This document shows, one piece after another, positions 6,917-14,764 of a stretch of DNA of 64,000 nucleotides (its first letter is position 1; each line of letters begins with the position of its first letter). The notes under the pieces were generated by a model. It worked only from the letters and a program-made list of their open reading frames with translations. It did no database searches and had not been told where the DNA came from. Source of the stretch: Streptomyces netropsis. GTDB taxonomy: Bacteria; Actinomycetota; Actinomycetes; Streptomycetales; Streptomycetaceae. The stretch covers positions 1-64,000 of the forward strand of contig NZ_JACHJG010000013.1 in assembly GCF_014203545.1 (NCBI RefSeq), read 5' to 3'. The position numbers were made by a program, and so were the translations under genes.

Positions 6917-7375
6917 CTACGAGGCCCCCTTCTCAGCGGGGAGGGCGCGAACCTTCCGTCGACGGTTCGGGCCCATTTCGATGAGCCCCCGTCCTTCCAT
7001 CTGTGCGATGGCAGAACGAACCGCCGTACGCGATACGCCGAAGTGAGCGCACAGCTCACTCTCGGACGGGAAGGTGTCACCCACCCCCACGCCTTCAGTG
7101 CCCAGGAGATCCGTCACCTGGTCGACAAGCGGGCGCCGGTCACCTGTGCCGGCCACGAACCATCCCGCCCCCTGTACAGACTCGATGACCCCGTCAGACT
7201 TCAACGCCTTGAGCGCCCGCCCGATCGTGCTGCGCCCCACACCGAAGGTGCCCATCAGCTCCGCCTCGGACGGGAGCGCCTCGCTGATCTGCCCCTTCTC
7301 GATCTTCTGGCGTAGAGTCTCCGAGATCTGCAAGTAGGTGCCTCGCGGACTGGCCTGCGGCACGTGGCCTCCCAT
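6917..7375 (-). CDS. Double GntR-type winged-helix regulator
   Basis: This 152-residue protein has two GntR-like winged-helix units in tandem. The first is ISETLRQKIEKGQISEALPSEAELMGTFGVGRSTIGRALKALKSDGVIE (residues about 16-65). The second, about 83-135, carries TFPSESELCAHFGVSRTAVRSAIAQMEGRGLIEM. There is no separate effector domain, unlike normal HutC or FadR proteins. ATG 7375 has GGAGGG 7 bases upstream; a GTG at 7363 with GGGAGG close by is an alternative. GntR proteins such as KorSA repress transfer and regulator genes of pSAM2-type elements. Two DNA-binding heads in one chain would suit the paired inverted repeats seen around 4.8-5.1 kb, which is an inference. Confidence 0.75.
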   Translation of the reverse strand: MGGHVPQASPRGTYLQISETLRQKIEKGQISEALPSEAELMGTFGVGRSTIGRALKALKSDGVIESVQGAGWFVAGTGDRRPLVDQVTDLLGTEGVGVGDTFPSESELCAHFGVSRTAVRSAIAQMEGRGLIEMGPNRRRKVRALPAEKGAS

Positions 7376-8399
7376 TTCTTCACCCTCCCCGGCGTCCGCC
7401 CGGCGGCGCCCTCCTCGCCCCAGCTTCGCACGTCGCGCCAGGGCAGTGACGCCCGTGCGCACGGCGGGCCGCACACACCCATGACCAGGCCCTGCGGTCA
7501 GAAATTCCCTACCCCATCAAGGCTCGCTGCGCTCGCTCGGCCGACGGCCAACGGCGCTTGTCGATCATCGCCAACCCGGCCGCCGCACACTCCGCCCAAG
7601 CGCATCAACGGCCGCTCCCGGCCCGCATGCCACCGCCACCACGATCCGGCCTCAGGAGGGAAAGACGCAACAGCGGTCGGACCTCAACGCCCCGCTTCCG
7701 GGGCCACCACGCACCCTTTCCACCCGGTTGCCTAACACTGTTAGGTCGGATCAAACCGAGGGCCGCGCCAAGCGCGGCGGCGCCGGCCGGTCGCCGCCGC
7801 GCCGCCTCCATGTCTTCGCCACCGGCGCACGTCGCCGCCCGCCCGTCGCCGCACGCAGCGGCCACATTCCAACACGGGCACGGGGACGAACGGTGATCCC
7901 CAACGATGCAGGTAAAAGACGCTTTGTGTCACCGAAAGAGGCCGGATCGCGGTGACGGTGACACGCGGACCGACACTGCCAAATGCGCGGGCGTACGTAC
8001 GGCCCGCTGATCCCGCACCAGGCCACCGGCCGGCGGACGCGGCCATGAGTGGGGGGAGAACCCCGTCGTGGCTGGGGCGGTCGGCTCCACGACTTTAGCC
8101 AGCCACTTTGGTGCGAGCCTCGAAGATCATGGCCCCAACGTCGTGCTTTAACGGGCAGGTCCACAGACTGCCCGACTCGCCGGAAGCTTACGGGGCCATG
8201 ATCACTCGCGCCAAAGCAGCTCCCGGCCAAAGTCGCTCCACCGACCGCTCTCACCATAGGCCGAGAGCCAGCAGGACGTTCTCAACGTCCGTGGCACACC
8301 AGTGCCCGCCCTGCTCCGTCACCCGCATGACACCCCGAAGAAGCGAAATGGCCTGCATCGTGAGTGACTGGCTGCGGAGCAAAGGAAAAGGAGGCACCT
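7376..8399. other. Non-coding stretch (about 1 kb) of the element
   Basis: No frame here has convincing codon use or a family resemblance. It contains the perfect inverted repeat CCTAACA-C-TGTTAGG at 7731-7745 and a low-complexity run ggctcgctgcgctcgctcgg near 7522-7541. It must hold the promoter of the GntR gene (left side) and of the gene starting at 8400 (right side). In related elements a cis-acting transfer locus lies near the korSA-type gene, so this is a reasonable place to look for one, but no defined motif was recognised. Confidence 0.4.
7731..7745. promoter_or_regulatory. Inverted repeat CCTAACA-C-TGTTAGG, candidate operator
   Basis: A perfect 7-1-7 inverted repeat, AT-richer than its surroundings, in the 1-kb gap upstream of the double-GntR gene (356 bases from its start). 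Symmetry and size fit a dimeric repressor site. The binding protein is unknown. Confidence 0.4.
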
Positions 8400-9086
8400 G
8401 TGGACGCACGGGCAAGCGTCGATGGCATCTTCCCCGAACGGTTCTGGACGTACCTGACCTCAGAGGTCATGCCGAAGGCACGCGACATCGTGCACCCCTT
8501 CGAATCGGCCCACACGAAGGAAATTTCGGTCGAAATCACGACGCCCACTACTGATGCCGCAACCCTTGGGCGCCTACTTGATTACATTGACTTCCAATTT
8601 CGATGGGCACTGTCGATTGAGCCGCTACTGGGTGAGGACGCTGCTTACGCGAGGGCAATCGGATTTCCATTTCGCATTTGCCCCGCCAACTTCAAAGACG
8701 GGATGTTTCAGGTCGTAAGCATCGAGGTCGGCTCCCTCAGGGCGAAACTGATGGCGACCTCGGAGGCCACAACAGTGCTCATGGGCGCGCTGGCGAGCGT
8801 CGCGGTGACCTTCACAGCTGTCACGGGGATGTCCCCGTACGAGTTCTTTGTCGAGCGCCCTAGCCAGTCCACTAGCGTGCAGGCGCCGGCTCCGCCTGAA
8901 CCAGGAAAAGATCAGGTGGACCCATTCTGCTTTAGTCCTGCACCGTTTGAAATCACGGTCGACATTAATTTGTCAGACGGTGAAAGCGTGAGGGTTATTG
9001 CAAAGGTCCCCGCAGGCAATCCAGTGAATTCTGACAGCATCTATGCCGAGTCAATGCGAACGGCTGCTATTGCGCGTGCGGACTGA
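8400..9086 (+). CDS. Unknown protein with one membrane span, beside the STAND nuclease
   Basis: This 228-residue protein starts at GTG 8400; an AAGGAGG site 5-6 bases upstream decides this start over an in-frame ATG 36 bases earlier. Residues about 10-120 form a soluble alpha/beta domain ending in VSIEVGSLRAKLMATSEAT. One hydrophobic span follows (about 125-146, VLMGALASVAVTFTAVTGM), then a Pro-rich linker and a second polar domain with FEITVDINLSDGESVRVIAKV. The DNA is clearly AT-richer than the rest of the window, suggesting recent arrival. It faces the nuclease-STAND gene with 219 bases between the stops. No family recognised; a companion role in defence is a guess from position. Confidence 0.6.
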   Translation: MDARASVDGIFPERFWTYLTSEVMPKARDIVHPFESAHTKEISVEITTPTTDAATLGRLLDYIDFQFRWALSIEPLLGEDAAYARAIGFPFRICPANFKDGMFQVVSIEVGSLRAKLMATSEATTVLMGALASVAVTFTAVTGMSPYEFFVERPSQSTSVQAPAPPEPGKDQVDPFCFSPAPFEITVDINLSDGESVRVIAKVPAGNPVNSDSIYAESMRTAAIARAD

Positions 9087-9305
9087 ATTGCCCGAACCAT
9101 TAGCGCACTCACGTCCTCGCAGGTGCCATCACCGCCAACGCCGCGCGGCAGTAGGGGACGATCCCCGGACCACCCAGCATGCATCAACAACTGCACTGCC
9201 CGTAGTTCGCATCAAGGCACAGAGCGCCACAGGGAAGCCAGAGCCGCCAGCCCCTGACACACCGCTTGAGGCCCCGGCGTACTCGTTGTTAACCAGAGCC
9301 TCGAC

Positions 9306-11531
9306 CTACTCTTCCAGAAAGCTCAAGGAGTGCATGGTCAAATAGACCTCACCGTCGACATACTCTGGATCAATATCAGATTCTTCTTCGCTTCCCTCGA
9401 TGAGCTGCGTCTCTTCCGGGAGCCAATCCTCCAACATAATTGCCGCGTTCGGCCACCTGTGCTGCCAGAGGTCGCCGTGTCGCAGTATGTACTGAAGCCC
9501 GTGATCGATCAGATCCGGGTCCGCATCGTCAGGGTCGCGAGAGTATCGATCCAGCAGGTCATCAAACATCTCATCAGCCTGCCGACACAGGTCTACCCGA
9601 ATCTTGTCTTCCACGTATTCAGCTAGGTCCATGGCGTGGCTAGCCGCCGCGAAGAGACCGCAGTCACCACGATCCCTATTAAACAACGACGTGAGACCTT
9701 CCAGCCGCACCGACTCGTGAAGATTCTTAATTCTCCGATTGGCAGATCCATAGGTGGTTCGAATCAGCGCAATTACGTCGCCAATTGAAGCCCGGTAGAC
9801 GAAACCCGGCGAGTTCAGCCTACGCACTGCCCAATCCTCAACCTTCGGGACGTGCATTGAACCAGCAAGAGCCAGGCAAACCGCAACTCTCCCAGCTCTA
9901 GAGTGCGTGGACGTCCCATCACGTTCCAATGTGGCCAACGCGGCTTTCTCGATCTCTACCTGAAATGGCGCAAGATTCAACCGAGCCGGCAGTCCCGAAT
10001 CCACTGGCGCATCATGATAGGACCAAAGCAGAGCCATCTGATCAAAAGAGTACGGATTCTTCAACACCCTAACGACCAGGTCATGCTCTTCAGAGAACTT
10101 CATCAACATGAAGTCATTTACGGAAGGGTTACTAAATTCAACGTAACCTTTAGAGTAATCTCCAAATAGGCGAACAAGCGTGCCATCCAGAACTCGCAAA
10201 CTGGACTTAAATTGCGACAAGCCTCGGTTCGAGAACGCTAGATAAGCATCCCCTAGGGTTGAAAAGGTTGCCTTCCCGCCCATGGTGAAGAGGACGTAGA
10301 GGACGTCTCGATCACTGTCCTTCAACTGGTGGTCAAAAATATGCCTCCACAACCCCATGGGGTCGTTTAGGGCTGCTTCAACTTGAGCGCCAGGTTCGCC
10401 CCGATCAGGGTCGAACGGCAAAGACAGGAGGTCAGCGATGGCCCTGGGGTTAAAGCTTCTATGCCTAATAATTGGGCGATACACATCCGGCCGCGAGAAC
10501 TCCCCCTTTGTAGACGTCGGCCACTCCGACCAGTAGACATGATTGTAGAGTATCTGCGCCTTTTCTTCCCGTCCTAAAACATCTAGATCGACGGTGAACG
10601 TGAGGGGGTCGAGATCCCCTCGATCCATGCGCTCATACCTTTGCCGTGCCTGCTGAAGGACATATTCGCGCGTCGTGCAGATAAATCTCTTCGTAGAATC
10701 TTTACGGATTCGACGAATCAACGAGAGAAGCCTACTGTCTTCATTCTTATGCAACTTGTCATCTAGCGAGGTTTGGCCAAGGAAGTCGTCGTAAATAAAT
10801 ATCTGCGGCTCTCCGTCATGCCAGACCCGGTAGACATCCTCTACGTTTTCGGATACCTCGACAACCTCAAATCCGCGATCTGCATAGTGCGCACACATTA
10901 CCTGCGCCAATGTCGTCTTGCCAGCCCCCGGCGGTCCCGATACCAAAACCACGTGATTCTTCTCCACGAGGTTCATCGCTTTTCGCAAATTAGCGCTCGG
11001 TACATACGTGCGCAGTGTGTCCTTGATGTCATCAGCGAGATGCAGCGACCTTTGGATCACATTCTTTGAGATCATGGCCTCAAGGATCGTGGCATCGTTG
11101 AGCCACAGCCTCATGTTCTTGCGAACCACTTCGGGGTTGTTTTGCAAGAACGACGTGATCTCGGAGATTCCATAGATATCTCCGGTGCTTTGAATGTAGG
11201 GCCGGAACCCGTCGAGAATCTTCTCTTTGGCGGACGGCGTCATCTCGACCGAAGTGGCCAGGATGTAGCGCATCGGCGTTGGCCGGATTCGATCCAACTT
11301 AGGGAGCTCACTATCCAACAAATGCCCAATAAGTTTGGCGCGCCCACTCTTCATCCAGTGCTTACATTGAATGACAATCTTCTGGTTGGGTCCAAAGTAA
11401 CGTAGATCGATTCCACCGTCTGGTCCGCTTGAAAAAATCTCAAGCCTCACACCTAGTAGGCGCTCAAAAATGTCTTTGCATAGACTCTCGAAGTCCAGGT
11501 CAGACAGCTTTCGCAGATCGAGCAAGTCCAC
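9306..11531 (-). CDS. Mrr-type restriction endonuclease fused to a STAND (nSTAND3-like) NTPase
   Basis: This 741-residue protein probably acts as a cytoplasmic anti-phage sensor-effector. Residues 8-125 are a PD-(D/E)xK nuclease of the Mrr class: helix FESLCKDIF (14-22), catalytic D42 in GPDGGIDL and Q55-x-K57 in VIQCKHW. An NTPase follows with Walker A GPPGAGKT (199-206), Walker B IFIYDD (244-249) and a sensor ICTTRE (284-289), the layout of novel STAND group 3. Residues about 430-741 are helical and would be the ligand-recognition part. The start is GTG 11531, or TTG 11525, which has GAGG 7 bases upstream. Low GC for the window and position at the element edge suggest horizontally acquired cargo. 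All catalytic residues appear intact. Confidence 0.8.
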   Translation of the reverse strand: MDLLDLRKLSDLDFESLCKDIFERLLGVRLEIFSSGPDGGIDLRYFGPNQKIVIQCKHWMKSGRAKLIGHLLDSELPKLDRIRPTPMRYILATSVEMTPSAKEKILDGFRPYIQSTGDIYGISEITSFLQNNPEVVRKNMRLWLNDATILEAMISKNVIQRSLHLADDIKDTLRTYVPSANLRKAMNLVEKNHVVLVSGPPGAGKTTLAQVMCAHYADRGFEVVEVSENVEDVYRVWHDGEPQIFIYDDFLGQTSLDDKLHKNEDSRLLSLIRRIRKDSTKRFICTTREYVLQQARQRYERMDRGDLDPLTFTVDLDVLGREEKAQILYNHVYWSEWPTSTKGEFSRPDVYRPIIRHRSFNPRAIADLLSLPFDPDRGEPGAQVEAALNDPMGLWRHIFDHQLKDSDRDVLYVLFTMGGKATFSTLGDAYLAFSNRGLSQFKSSLRVLDGTLVRLFGDYSKGYVEFSNPSVNDFMLMKFSEEHDLVVRVLKNPYSFDQMALLWSYHDAPVDSGLPARLNLAPFQVEIEKAALATLERDGTSTHSRAGRVAVCLALAGSMHVPKVEDWAVRRLNSPGFVYRASIGDVIALIRTTYGSANRRIKNLHESVRLEGLTSLFNRDRGDCGLFAAASHAMDLAEYVEDKIRVDLCRQADEMFDDLLDRYSRDPDDADPDLIDHGLQYILRHGDLWQHRWPNAAIMLEDWLPEETQLIEGSEEESDIDPEYVDGEVYLTMHSLSFLEE

Positions 11532-11983
11532 GCCTCACCACCCCCAAGGTGTCCCACGCCGTGCAGGAAGATCGTAGTCTTCGGCAACTGCTCCGAGCCG
11601 AAGAACAGACACAACCGGCCCACCGGGGTCAAGCAGGTTATCTGCGCCACTGAAGGCCGTCAGTGATGTTGCCCCATGGGCGGCGAGGCATACCGTCGCC
11701 CGTCAGGGATCCGACGGACACAACTCAGCTTGCACGGTTCGTGAGAGCAGGCGCTGCTCCGGCAGGGCGTCGTGGACCATGCGTGGACAGGCCCGGCTCA
11801 GCCGGTCGCACACGTGGTCCTGACCAGCAGCGTTGCTTAGGACCGAAGCGCCCTCCGGAGCCGTGTGCGCTCGTACGCCGCCGCTTTTCCCGTCGTGAGC
11901 CTTACCGCCAGCCGCTGGCGGCGGAAGGCTGGACACCCGCGCCCGTCATCCGGGCGTGGCGCGGTGCTTCGGAGGGGAGGCGG
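11532..11983. other. Intergenic stretch, no gene recognised
   Basis: These 452 bases lie upstream of the STAND-nuclease gene and of the small HGGxSTG-like gene. Several short open frames exist but none has a ribosome site or resembles a known protein. The promoter of the STAND nuclease should lie in its left part. No tRNA fragment or transposase end was recognised, though the right boundary of the element may be here or in 12182-12386. Confidence 0.35.
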
Positions 11984-12181
11984 ATGGCAGTGGCTGGGGC
12001 GCAGCAGAAGTGTGGAGCCCGGACCAAGTCGACCGGCAGGCCGTGCAAGAACGCGGTCATGAAGGGGACTTCGCGCTGTCGTAAGCACCAGGGGGAATGG
12101 TCGCCGCAGGGCGTCCTCGACCGCCGGCAGCGCGAGTTGGACGACGCCAAGAGGAAGCTCGCCAAGGCGCGTCGGAAGTAA
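11984..12181 (+). CDS. Small HGGxSTG-like zinc-knuckle protein
   Basis: This 65-residue protein contains KCGARTKSTGRPCKNAVMKG followed by TSRCRKHQG. This C-G-A/x-T-x-G-x-PC-x10-C-x2-H arrangement is found in short phage and prophage proteins near terminase or replication genes. The second half is a Lys/Arg/Glu-rich helix (RRQRELDDAKRKLAKARRK). ATG 11984 has GGAGG 8 bases upstream. It is the last accessory-type gene before the housekeeping-like catabolic genes, so it probably marks the element edge or a phage remnant. Confidence 0.6.
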   Translation: MAVAGAQQKCGARTKSTGRPCKNAVMKGTSRCRKHQGEWSPQGVLDRRQRELDDAKRKLAKARRK

Positions 12182-12238
12182 GGAACGCCGCGGCTTCCCG
12201 GGGAGCCAAACCGGGAGCCAAAGCCAGCGACAGCAGAG

Positions 12239-12266
12239 GGCCGTCCGTGGACAACCACGGACGGCC
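12239..12266. terminator. Strong hairpin terminator, 12-bp arms
   Basis: GGCCGTCCGTGG and CCACGGACGGCC are separated by ACAA. There is no T-run, as is usual for Streptomyces terminators. It lies between the rightward small gene (stop 12181) and the leftward dehydrogenase gene (stop 12387), so it can serve both strands. Confidence 0.75.
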
Positions 12267-12386
12267 GTATCAGGTATCCCAAGGCCGAGGCGCTCATCCT
12301 TGCTGCTGCGACGACGCCTCGCTTTACACAGCACGTCTAAGAGCGGGCATGATCCGGCCCGGACAAAGCCTGCACAAGGGGGGAAA

Positions 12387-13511
12387 TCAGCCGGCGGGAC
12401 CCGGCAGATCCACCAACCGCGCCAGTGTCTCCCGGTGCCGGCCGGGCGTGCCCAGCGCGATCTGGTCGCTCTTGGCGCGCTTGAGGTACAGGTGCGCCGG
12501 GTGTTCCCAGGTCATGCCGATGCCGCCGTGCAGCTGTACGCACTCCTGGGCCGCGCGCACCGCGACCTCGCCGCAGTGGGCCTGGGCGACGGCGACCGCC
12601 ACGGCCGTGTCCGGTGAGCCGGTCGCGAGCGCGTCGGCGGCGTTGCGGGCCGTCGCGCGGGCCGAGACGATGTCCAGCCACAGGGCCGCGAGCCGGTGCT
12701 TGAGGGCCTGGAACGAGCCGACGGGACGGCCGAACTGGTGCCGTCCGCCGGTGTAGCGCACCGTTTCCGCCAGGCACCACTCGGCGAGTCCGAGCTGCTC
12801 GGAGGCGAGCAGTCCGGCGCCGGTGAGCAGCGCGTCGGCGACGGCGGTACGGGCGCGGGCCGGCTCGGCGAGCAGCGTCGCGGTAGCCCCGGTGAGGGTG
12901 ACCCGAGCGAGCGGCCGGGTGAGGTCCAGCGGGGTGACGGGGGTGACGGTCACGCCCGGTGCCGTGGCGTCCACGGCGTAGAGCCCGCTGTCGGCGGGGA
13001 CGAGGAGCACATCGGCGCCGGCCGCTCCGGCCACGGAGGTGATCTCACCGCTGAGCCCTGCCCCGCCGCGTACGGTCCCGTGCGGCGCCCCGCCCGGGGC
13101 GGTCGGCAGCGGGACGGCGAGCGCCCCGACCCGGGTGCCGTCGGCGAGTGCGGCGAGCGGACCGGCCACCTCGGGGCGTGCGGTGTCACATCCGAGCAGC
13201 GTCCGTACGGCCAGTACGGCGCTGGTGAGGTAGGGCACGGCGGCGACGGACCGGCCCAGTTCCTCCAGCACGACGGCGGCCTCCCGGGCCGTGGCGCCCT
13301 GCCCGCCGAGCCGCTCGGGCACCAGCAGCCCGGCGGTTCCCATGCCGGTGGCCAGCGACCGCCAGAGGTCGGGGTCGTAGGGGCGGCCCGTCTCGGCTTC
13401 CGCGAGCGCGGCGGTGGGGCCGCCGCGGTCGGTGAGCAAGGACCGTACGGCCGCTCGCAGGTCGTCCTCGGTCTCGGAGTAGAGCAGGTCGGGCGGCGCG
13501 GGAGTGGTCAT
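12387..13511 (-). CDS. Acyl-CoA dehydrogenase family protein (smaller subunit type)
   Basis: This 374-residue protein has the acyl-CoA dehydrogenase layout: helical N-domain, short beta domain around 120-220, and helical C-domain with RYTGGRHQFGRPVGSFQALKHRLA and CVQLHGGIGMTWEHPAHLYLKRA. The FAD-binding Q-x-F-G-x-x-xGSFQ and HGGIG elements are present. The extended YxGTxE(I/L) region near the C-terminus is not. ATG 13511 overlaps the stop of the next dehydrogenase (ATGA). Adjacent unequal pairs like this form alpha2beta2 enzymes in steroid and cholesterol side-chain oxidation, so it probably works with its neighbour. Substrate unknown. Confidence 0.85.
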   Translation of the reverse strand: MTTPAPPDLLYSETEDDLRAAVRSLLTDRGGPTAALAEAETGRPYDPDLWRSLATGMGTAGLLVPERLGGQGATAREAAVVLEELGRSVAAVPYLTSAVLAVRTLLGCDTARPEVAGPLAALADGTRVGALAVPLPTAPGGAPHGTVRGGAGLSGEITSVAGAAGADVLLVPADSGLYAVDATAPGVTVTPVTPLDLTRPLARVTLTGATATLLAEPARARTAVADALLTGAGLLASEQLGLAEWCLAETVRYTGGRHQFGRPVGSFQALKHRLAALWLDIVSARATARNAADALATGSPDTAVAVAVAQAHCGEVAVRAAQECVQLHGGIGMTWEHPAHLYLKRAKSDQIALGTPGRHRETLARLVDLPGPAG

Positions 13512-14764
13512 CGGGGCAGGTCCTTCCACGCGGCGTCCTTGTCGGTGCGGGGCTCGGGCGGCAGGCCGAGGACACGCTCGGCGATGATGTTGAGCAGGAC
13601 TTCCGAGGTGCCGCCCTCGATGGAGTTCCCCTTGGCGCGCAGATAGCGGTATCCCGCGTCACGGCCCGTGAAGTCGACGAGTTCGGGCCTGGTCAGGGTC
13701 CAGTCGTCGTAGCCGAGTCCCTCCTCGGCCAGCAGTTCCACTTCCAGCCCGCTGATCTCCTGGTTGAGGCGGGCGAAGGCCAGCTTCATGCCCGAGCCCT
13801 CGGGTCCCGGCTGGCCGAGGGCGAGTTGCCGGCCGAGGCGCTCGGCGGTCAGCCGGGCGGCCTCGGCGTCCACCCACAGCTTCAGCAGCCGCTGGTGGAG
13901 GTCGTGGGTGCGCAGTTCGGGCTGGCGGCGCCACGTGTCGGCGACGAGGCCGATCATGCCGCTCTCGCGGGGCACCCGGGCGCCCCCGATGGCCACCCGC
14001 TCGTTCATGAGGGTGGTCCGGGCGACCTGCCACCCTTCGCCGACCCCGCCGAGGCGGTGGGTGTCGGGGATCCGCACCCCGGTCAGGAACACCTCGTTGA
14101 ACTCGGCCTCGCCGGTGATCTGGCGCAGCGGCCGCACGTCCACGCCGGGGTCGGTCATGTCGCAGACGAAGTAGGTGATGCCACGGTGTTTGGGCAGGTC
14201 CGGATCGGTCCGGGCGAGGAGGATGCCCCAGCGGGCGAGGTGCGCCTGGGACGTCCACACCTTCTGGCCGTCGACGATCCAGCCGTCCCCCTCGCCGTCC
14301 CGGGTGGCGCGGGTCGCGAGGGCGGCGAGGTCGGATCCGGCGCCGGGTTCGCTGAACAGCTGGCACCACACCTCCTCGCCGGTCCACAACGGGCGGAGGA
14401 ACCGCCGGCGTTGTGCGTCGGTGCCGTGGCGCAGGAGGGTGGGCGCGGCCATGCCGAGGCCGATGCCGATCCGGCGGGGGGCGTTGTCGGGCGCTCCCCC
14501 GGCCTCCAGGGCCTGGTCCACGACCTGCTGGAGGGCGCGCGGTGCGCCGAGCCCGCCGAGGCCTTCGGGGAAGTGGATCCAGGCGAGCCCGGCGTCGAAG
14601 CGGGCGCGGAGGAAGTCGAGGCGGTCGGTGGTGGCGGGGTCGTGCGTGGTGAGCAGGTCCGCGACCCGGCGGCGCAGCGCGTCGGCGTCGAGGGCGGTCG
14701 CGTCCGTCCCTCCGCTCCGCGCGGCGGCCGCTCCGTCCTTCGGTGACGTCGTCGGGCCGCTCAT
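13508..14764 (-). CDS. Acyl-CoA dehydrogenase (FAD-binding partner)
   Basis: This 418-residue protein should oxidise an acyl-CoA to the enoyl-CoA using FAD. Visible motifs are WCQLFSEPGAGSDLA (substrate/FAD loop), GQKVWTSQAHLA, and near the C-terminus GNSIEGGTSEVLLNIIAERVLGLP, the usual FAD-contacting end. The first 35 residues are a Ser/Thr/Ala-rich extension. ATG 14764 overlaps the upstream stop and its stop overlaps the downstream start, so the three leftward genes are coupled. Pairing with the smaller homologue suggests a heteromeric enzyme for a bulky substrate. The exact substrate cannot be read from sequence. Confidence 0.88.
   Translation of the reverse strand: MSGPTTSPKDGAAAARSGGTDATALDADALRRRVADLLTTHDPATTDRLDFLRARFDAGLAWIHFPEGLGGLGAPRALQQVVDQALEAGGAPDNAPRRIGIGLGMAAPTLLRHGTDAQRRRFLRPLWTGEEVWCQLFSEPGAGSDLAALATRATRDGEGDGWIVDGQKVWTSQAHLARWGILLARTDPDLPKHRGITYFVCDMTDPGVDVRPLRQITGEAEFNEVFLTGVRIPDTHRLGGVGEGWQVARTTLMNERVAIGGARVPRESGMIGLVADTWRRQPELRTHDLHQRLLKLWVDAEAARLTAERLGRQLALGQPGPEGSGMKLAFARLNQEISGLEVELLAEEGLGYDDWTLTRPELVDFTGRDAGYRYLRAKGNSIEGGTSEVLLNIIAERVLGLPPEPRTDKDAAWKDLPR

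Noticed and set aside
7558..8257. Short frames on both strands in the 1-kb gap
   Set aside because: All are Arg/Pro/Ala-rich with overlapping alternatives in every frame, no ribosome site and no family likeness.
11453..11936. Possible transposase remnant or small genes upstream of the STAND nuclease
   Set aside because: No frame shows transposase motifs or inverted-repeat ends; composition is like random GC-rich DNA.
12182..12386. A tRNA gene or tRNA 3' end as attachment site
   Set aside because: No cloverleaf or T-loop sequence could be found by eye; only the terminator hairpin is clear.
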